Source: Amycolatopsis sp. QT-25
GTDB taxonomy: Bacteria; Actinomycetota; Actinomycetes; Mycobacteriales; Pseudonocardiaceae
DNA: 64,000 nucleotides
Assembly (NCBI RefSeq): GCF_029369745.1
Contig: NZ_CP120210.1
Span: forward strand, 4,526,001-4,590,000
Direction: 5' to 3'
Of this stretch, positions 60,767 to 64,000 are shown piece by piece (within the stretch, counting starts at the first letter, position 1; each line of letters opens with the position of its first letter). Both the position numbers and the translations under genes were made by a program. The notes under the pieces are model-generated. The model did no database searches and had not been told where the DNA came from. It saw only the letters and a list, made by a program, of their open reading frames with translations.

Positions 60767-61567
60767 ATGGTGCACGTCGCGGTGGCGCAGTTCGCGCCCG
60801 GCAACGACAAAGAGGCCAACCTCGCGCGCGTCTCCTCCCTCGTCGGCGAAGCGGCCGACCGTGGCGCGCGAGTGGTCGTGCTGCCCGAGTACTCGCTGTT
60901 CACCGTACCGACGATGAGCCGCGAATTCGTGACCTCGGCCGAAGAACTCGACGGCCCCTTCGTCACCGGGCTACGCGGTCTCGCGAAGGACCGGCAGATC
61001 ACCGTCGTCGCAGGCCTCAACGAAGCACTTCCCGGCGGCGACCGGATCTCGAACACCCTCGTCGCGGCCGGTCCCGACGGGTCGGTCGCCGCGCTCTACC
61101 GCAAGCTCCACCTGTACGACGCCTTCGGGTTCCGCGAATCGGAACTGGTCCGGCCCGGCGACATCGAAGCCCCGGAGACATTCGAGGTCGACGGGATCAC
61201 GTTCGGCCTTCAGACCTGTTACGACCTGAGGTTTCCGGAAGTCACCCGCCGTCTGGTCGACGCCGGCGCGGACGCGGTCTTGCTGCCCGCGGAGTGGATG
61301 CCCGGCCCGCTCAAGGAGGACCACTGGACCACGCTGGTCCGGGCGCGGGCGATCGAGAACACGATCTACCTCGTCGCGGCGGGGCAGGCCGCGCCCACCG
61401 GCTCGGGACACAGCATGATCGTCGACCCGATGGGCGTCGTCGTCGCCTCGCTCGGCGAACGCACGGGAACCGCGGCCGGGGAGCTCTCCGCCGACCGGAT
61501 CGCCGAGGTACGTGCCAAGAACCCGGCCCTGGAACTGCGCCGGTTCGCCGTGACCCCGAAGTCCTGA
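60767..61567 (+). CDS. Carbon-nitrogen hydrolase (nitrilase/amidase superfamily)
   Basis: A 266-residue amidase with the Glu-Lys-Cys triad: E41 (VVLPEYSLF), K113 (YRKLHLYDAFG) and C151 (LQTCYDLRFPE), and the C-terminal DPMGVVVASLGERTGTAAGELS. Similar to beta-ureidopropionase/omega-amidase-like enzymes of about this size. The ATG at 60767 has GGAAGGGG before it; the ATG at 60731 would put translation inside the operator. Paired divergently with the GntR regulator. The substrate is unknown. Confidence 0.88.
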   Translation: MVHVAVAQFAPGNDKEANLARVSSLVGEAADRGARVVVLPEYSLFTVPTMSREFVTSAEELDGPFVTGLRGLAKDRQITVVAGLNEALPGGDRISNTLVAAGPDGSVAALYRKLHLYDAFGFRESELVRPGDIEAPETFEVDGITFGLQTCYDLRFPEVTRRLVDAGADAVLLPAEWMPGPLKEDHWTTLVRARAIENTIYLVAAGQAAPTGSGHSMIVDPMGVVVASLGERTGTAAGELSADRIAEVRAKNPALELRRFAVTPKS

Positions 61568-61590
61568 GTATCTTCTGGTCCGGAGGTCCG

Positions 61591-61622
61591 TTCGTGAAGA
61601 CACGCCCTCGGGCGTGGTGACG
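61591..61622. repeat. 32-bp repeat, copy 1 (left of the hydrolase operon)
   Basis: TTCGTGAAGACACGCC, four variable bases (CTCG), then GGCGTGGTGACG; the second copy is at 63379-63410. Each contains a CACGCC/GGCGTG hairpin. Confidence 0.8.
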
Positions 61623-61634
61623 TGGCTTCCCTTC

Positions 61635-61668
61635 GCCTGGGTGCCGGGTGGCCGCCCGGCACCCAGGC
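61635..61668 (+). terminator. 14-bp stem hairpin after the nitrilase gene
   Basis: GCCTGGGTGCCGGG (61635-61648) and its complement (61655-61668), loop TGGCCG, no T-run. Likely a terminator for the nitrilase-like gene. Confidence 0.65.
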
Positions 61669-61692
61669 TCTCGGCCGGTTCCGAGGCGTGGT

Positions 61693-61747
61693 ACATCGAG
61701 GCCTCCTTCCTTGCGCCTAGGTACAGGAAGGGGGCCATCATGTACTT
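61693..61747. repeat. Degenerate copy of the GAGTACATGAAGGCCTCC hairpin
   Basis: GTACATCGAGGCCTCCTTCC and a partly complementary right arm with CCATCATGTAC. Related to the perfect hairpin at 16671-16729, with several mismatches. Confidence 0.65.
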
Positions 61748-61783
61748 CCGACAGCGAACGCGGCGATCACGACCGCTTTCGTT

Positions 61784-63112
61784 TCACGGCACCAGCAGTC
61801 CCCAGTGGACCGCCCACGGTACGAACAGCACCGCTCCGGCCAGCAGCATGCCGACCCGGACTCCCCCGCGGTCCTTCTTCCGCCACCACGAAATCCCCGT
61901 CACCACACCGGCGACGACGACACCGATCGCGGCCAGCTGTAAGGCGAGCCAGGGCAACGTCCGTCCGAAAAGGACCGGTCCCGGCGCCATCGCGGCACCC
62001 GTGGTCAGGGTGATGTAGTAGCCGAGGAATCCCACTGTGGCGAGCAAACCGGTCGACGCCAGCCAGCGCGCCGGCCCGGCGAGCGGAACTTCCTTGCGAC
62101 GGCGGAACAACGCCGTCGCCGGGTAGGCCGCGAACGCCAGCAACGCCAGTGCCCACACCCCGGCCTGGAGCCACGGCGTCTCGTACCAGGCGAGGGGTGC
62201 CGGCGCGACACTCCGTCTCTCCTGCGGAGGCGGCGGATCGGCGGACGGCTCGTTCCGCACGCCGTTCACCCAGGCTCCGACGAGGTCGAGGTACCCGGGA
62301 GCGAAGCCGTCGAGCTTGTCGAAACCATCCGTGGTCCGCCGGAGCCCGTGCTGGGCTTTCGGGAGCACCTTCAGCGTGTACTGCCGGTTTCCCGCCCGTT
62401 CCAGGGTTTCCCGGAAGATCCGGACGGCCTCGCCCGGCGGAGTGAGCCGATCCAGTTCACCCCACAGGCCGAGCACCGGCTGCCGCACCTTTTCCAGCAC
62501 CGGCACCGGGTCGTATCCGGCCTCCGGGAACAAACCGGCACCCGCGAGGGTGCGCATGTTCGTCGACGCCACCATGTCCACCATCGAACCGGTGACCCCG
62601 CCGTGCCGCAGATAGGTCTCGAAAGCCCAGGACTGCTGGCGATCGGGCGAAACCCCGTTCGCGCCGACCGTGACCGCGAAAGCGACGTCCTTCGCTTTCG
62701 ACGCCGCCAGCGGCGCCACCCAGCCGCCCTCGCTCAGGCCCCACACCCCTACGCGGGCGGGATCCACACCCGGCCGCGAGCGCAGCGCCCGCACCGCGGC
62801 GAGCGCGTCGTCGGCGAGGACCGCGTAGTCCCGCTCGAACAGCGAATAGCCTTCGGTCCGCTTGTCGTAGATCAGGGTCGCGATCCCCGCCTCGGCGAAG
62901 GCTTCCGCCTCGGCGCGGTAGTCGTCCCGGTCGTGTTCGCCGGAGCCGTGCACCATGACGATGCCCGGTGCGAGACCCCCGCGCCCCTCCGGCGCGACCA
63001 CTGTCCCGTGCAGGGTGACGCCGTGACTGGTGAACGAGACGTCGCCGTTCGGAGCGGTGACGGGTGCCGGTGACGAGACCGCCACGGCGGCCGCGAGCAG
63101 CACGGCGATCAT
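61784..63112 (-). CDS. Alpha/beta hydrolase with C-terminal membrane segments
   Basis: A 442-residue protein. A signal or anchor helix at 1-22 is followed by a serine hydrolase fold: GIVMVHGSGEHDRDDY (oxyanion region), VGVWGLSEGGWVAPLAA (Ser nucleophile), LGLWGELDRLTPPGEA (Asp) and PKAQHGLRRT (His). After a Pro-rich linker come about four C-terminal hydrophobic helices (GVWALALLAFAAYPATALF, LASTGLLATVGFLGYYITLT, LALQLAAIGVVVAGVVTG, VGMLLAGAVLFVPWAVHWG). The active site therefore faces outward. Start overlaps the stop of the small upstream gene (ATGA). Confidence 0.85.
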   Translation of the reverse strand: MIAVLLAAAVAVSSPAPVTAPNGDVSFTSHGVTLHGTVVAPEGRGGLAPGIVMVHGSGEHDRDDYRAEAEAFAEAGIATLIYDKRTEGYSLFERDYAVLADDALAAVRALRSRPGVDPARVGVWGLSEGGWVAPLAASKAKDVAFAVTVGANGVSPDRQQSWAFETYLRHGGVTGSMVDMVASTNMRTLAGAGLFPEAGYDPVPVLEKVRQPVLGLWGELDRLTPPGEAVRIFRETLERAGNRQYTLKVLPKAQHGLRRTTDGFDKLDGFAPGYLDLVGAWVNGVRNEPSADPPPPQERRSVAPAPLAWYETPWLQAGVWALALLAFAAYPATALFRRRKEVPLAGPARWLASTGLLATVGFLGYYITLTTGAAMAPGPVLFGRTLPWLALQLAAIGVVVAGVVTGISWWRKKDRGGVRVGMLLAGAVLFVPWAVHWGLLVP

Positions 63113-63351
63113 CGCCTGCTCACCCGGGCCACCTCGAGCGACGGCGACGCGAGAATGTCCTTCTCGCAGTACCGTTCGGTGACCCACTGGTCGCGCGAGT
63201 ACCGCTCCGTCCGGTCGCTGTGGTTCACCCGATCGTTCGCGACGATGTGCGGGGTGCCGAATTCGACGCAGCCGGTGGTGGCGTCCGCCCTGGACACCCC
63301 GTCCGGCGGTTGCGCGGCGCCGACGGCCGCGACCTTTTTCCAGAGCAGCAT
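63109..63351 (-). CDS. Small hypothetical protein coupled to the hydrolase
   Basis: An 80-residue protein (MLLWKKVAAVGAAQPPDG..., ending ILASPSLEVARVSRR) preceded by the strong ribosome site AAAGGGGGAGCAGC and sharing ATGA with the hydrolase start. It is unrecognised; composition is polar, no membrane segment. It may aid or regulate the hydrolase. Confidence 0.65.
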   Translation of the reverse strand: MLLWKKVAAVGAAQPPDGVSRADATTGCVEFGTPHIVANDRVNHSDRTERYSRDQWVTERYCEKDILASPSLEVARVSRR

Positions 63352-63378
63352 GCTGCTCCCCCTTTACGTGTGGAGTCG

Positions 63379-63410
63379 TTCGTGAAGACACGCCGTCCGG
63401 CGTGGTGACG
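63379..63410. repeat. 32-bp repeat, copy 2 (right of the hydrolase operon)
   Basis: Same as 61591-61622 except for the four central bases (GTCC). Together the two copies bracket the two-gene operon, 1788 bp apart, in the same orientation. Confidence 0.8.
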
Positions 63411-63448
63411 CGCCACCGGTGGTCGAGTGGCCGCTCTCCCACCGGTTT

Positions 63449-64000
63449 TCACTGCCCCTCCCGCACCTCCCCGCCGGGATCCGGGAACGCCGTCCAGCGC
63501 ACGAACACCTTCCGCGCGCCCGGGCCGGGTTCCGGCCGCCAGTAGCGGCGCAGCAGGTCCAGGTACTCCTCCCAGAACTGCTTGAGCTCTTCGAGGTCCA
63601 CGTGGACCGAGCCACGCGAGAACAACAGCGCGTCACCCCATTCGCCCAGTTCACCGCGGCGATCGAGGAAACGCGCCATCTGCTCGAGGTCTTCGGTGAA
63701 CGCGGCGCGCTGCGCCTCGTCGAACACCGCGCGCATCTCGTCGTTCTGCTCGCTGTGCCGGGGCCAGCGGATGTCACGTTGCCGAGCGCGCCACCAGCGC
63801 TCCTTGCCGTGCGCGAGTTCACGCGCCTCCTGGACGAAGTCGTACTTCGCCAGTTCTCGCAGGTGATAGCTGGTCGCGCCCGAACTTTCCCCCAGTTCCT
63901 TGGCCAGCTTCGTCGCCGTCGCGGGTCCGCGGCCCAACGCCTCCATGATCCGGCGGCGCAACGGGTGCATCACCGCCTTCAGGACGGCGGCGTCGGCGAT
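63449..64000 (-). CDS. Winged-helix (ArsR-like) regulator, partial at right edge
   Basis: The frame continues past the window edge (IADAAVLKAV precedes MHPLRRRIMEALGRGPATATKLAKELGESSGATSYHLRELAKYDFV), so the true start is outside. The N-terminal HTH is followed by a dimerisation-type region (NDEMRAVFDEAQRAAFTEDLEQMARFLDRR) and VHVDLEELKQFWEEYLDLLRRYW. The long C-terminal helical part suggests a regulator of an exporter or stress gene; the partner is off the window. Confidence 0.8.
   Translation of the reverse strand: MADAAVLKAVMHPLRRRIMEALGRGPATATKLAKELGESSGATSYHLRELAKYDFVQEARELAHGKERWWRARQRDIRWPRHSEQNDEMRAVFDEAQRAAFTEDLEQMARFLDRRGELGEWGDALLFSRGSVHVDLEELKQFWEEYLDLLRRYWRPEPGPGARKVFVRWTAFPDPGGEVREGQ

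Noticed and set aside
60731..61567. Longer nitrilase frame starting at the upstream ATG
   Set aside because: That ATG is part of the TGTATACA operator and has no ribosome site; the ATG at 60767 has GGAAGGGG before it.

Overview
The window is high-GC actinomycete DNA: codon third positions are almost all G or C, GTG and TTG starts occur, and regulators of the TetR, GntR, IclR, LacI and MarR types are dense. Intergenic hairpins built on the core GTGAAGGCCTCCTTGAGGGA, together with the gene repertoire (stand-alone CYP102-like P450, CebR system, DevR/DevS cluster, DUF222-HNH gene), suggest a Pseudonocardiaceae soil bacterium, most likely Amycolatopsis. That genus assignment is an inference from memory of such repeats, not a database result. 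No rRNA, tRNA, CRISPR array, transposase or replication origin was recognised.

Layout. 1-5.7 kb: alkane hydroxylase fused to rubredoxin, with a decayed ferredoxin and a TetR gene behind it; then a secreted phytase-like protein, a repeat-rich spacer, an NTF2-like protein, a ZIP transporter and a DUF4383 membrane protein. 5.8-16.5 kb: a nearly complete 4-hydroxyphenylacetate (homoprotocatechuate) meta-cleavage cluster, with the two-component hydroxylase (hpaB, hpaC), an IclR regulator, a transporter, an FAH-RraA fusion, a GntR regulator, and hpaE, hpaD, hpaH and hpaI in one tightly packed operon. 17-19 kb: a deleted MFS gene and small unknown genes. 18.7-24.5 kb: a cellobiose-type uptake system (LacI repressor, binding protein, two permeases, GH1 beta-glucosidase) with three CebR-like operators. 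24.5-26.3 kb: an ABC-F protein behind a leader peptide/terminator attenuator.

26.3-31.3 kb is a gene graveyard: NmrA, MarR and glycosyltransferase remnants, a DUF222-HNH gene behind an SOS-like box, and a tandem 267-bp repeat. 31.3-41.9 kb: TetR with a BM3-like P450 lacking its reductase, a Cys-rich HTH regulator with GTP cyclohydrolase I, a frameshifted NTPase composite, a flavin reductase, an SRPBCC-acyl-CoA ligase fusion, a GlxA-type regulator and a Tat-exported epoxide-hydrolase-like protein. 42-51.4 kb: a DosR-type hypoxia/dormancy module (DUF1876 protein, DevS-like kinase with the heme histidine conserved, Acg-like nitroreductase, DevR, ANTAR protein, single-domain receiver, second kinase/regulator pair, and a gutted hybrid kinase), with DosR-like boxes. 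51.5-54 kb: an overlapping polyamine operon (ornithine-type decarboxylase, AdoMet decarboxylase, spermidine synthase). 54-59.6 kb: MFS plus Lrp regulator, a UvrA paralogue and a LigD-type polymerase. 59.7-64 kb: a GerW-like protein, a GntR/nitrilase pair, a membrane-anchored hydrolase operon bracketed by a 32-bp repeat, and a partial HTH regulator at the edge.

The most unusual features are the high density of decayed genes lying beside intact operators, and several domain-architecture oddities: FAH-RraA, SRPBCC-ligase, reductase-less CYP102 and the STAND-KAP composite. No single region is proven to be a new system. The ABC-F attenuator and the FAH-RraA fusion are the best candidates for experiment.
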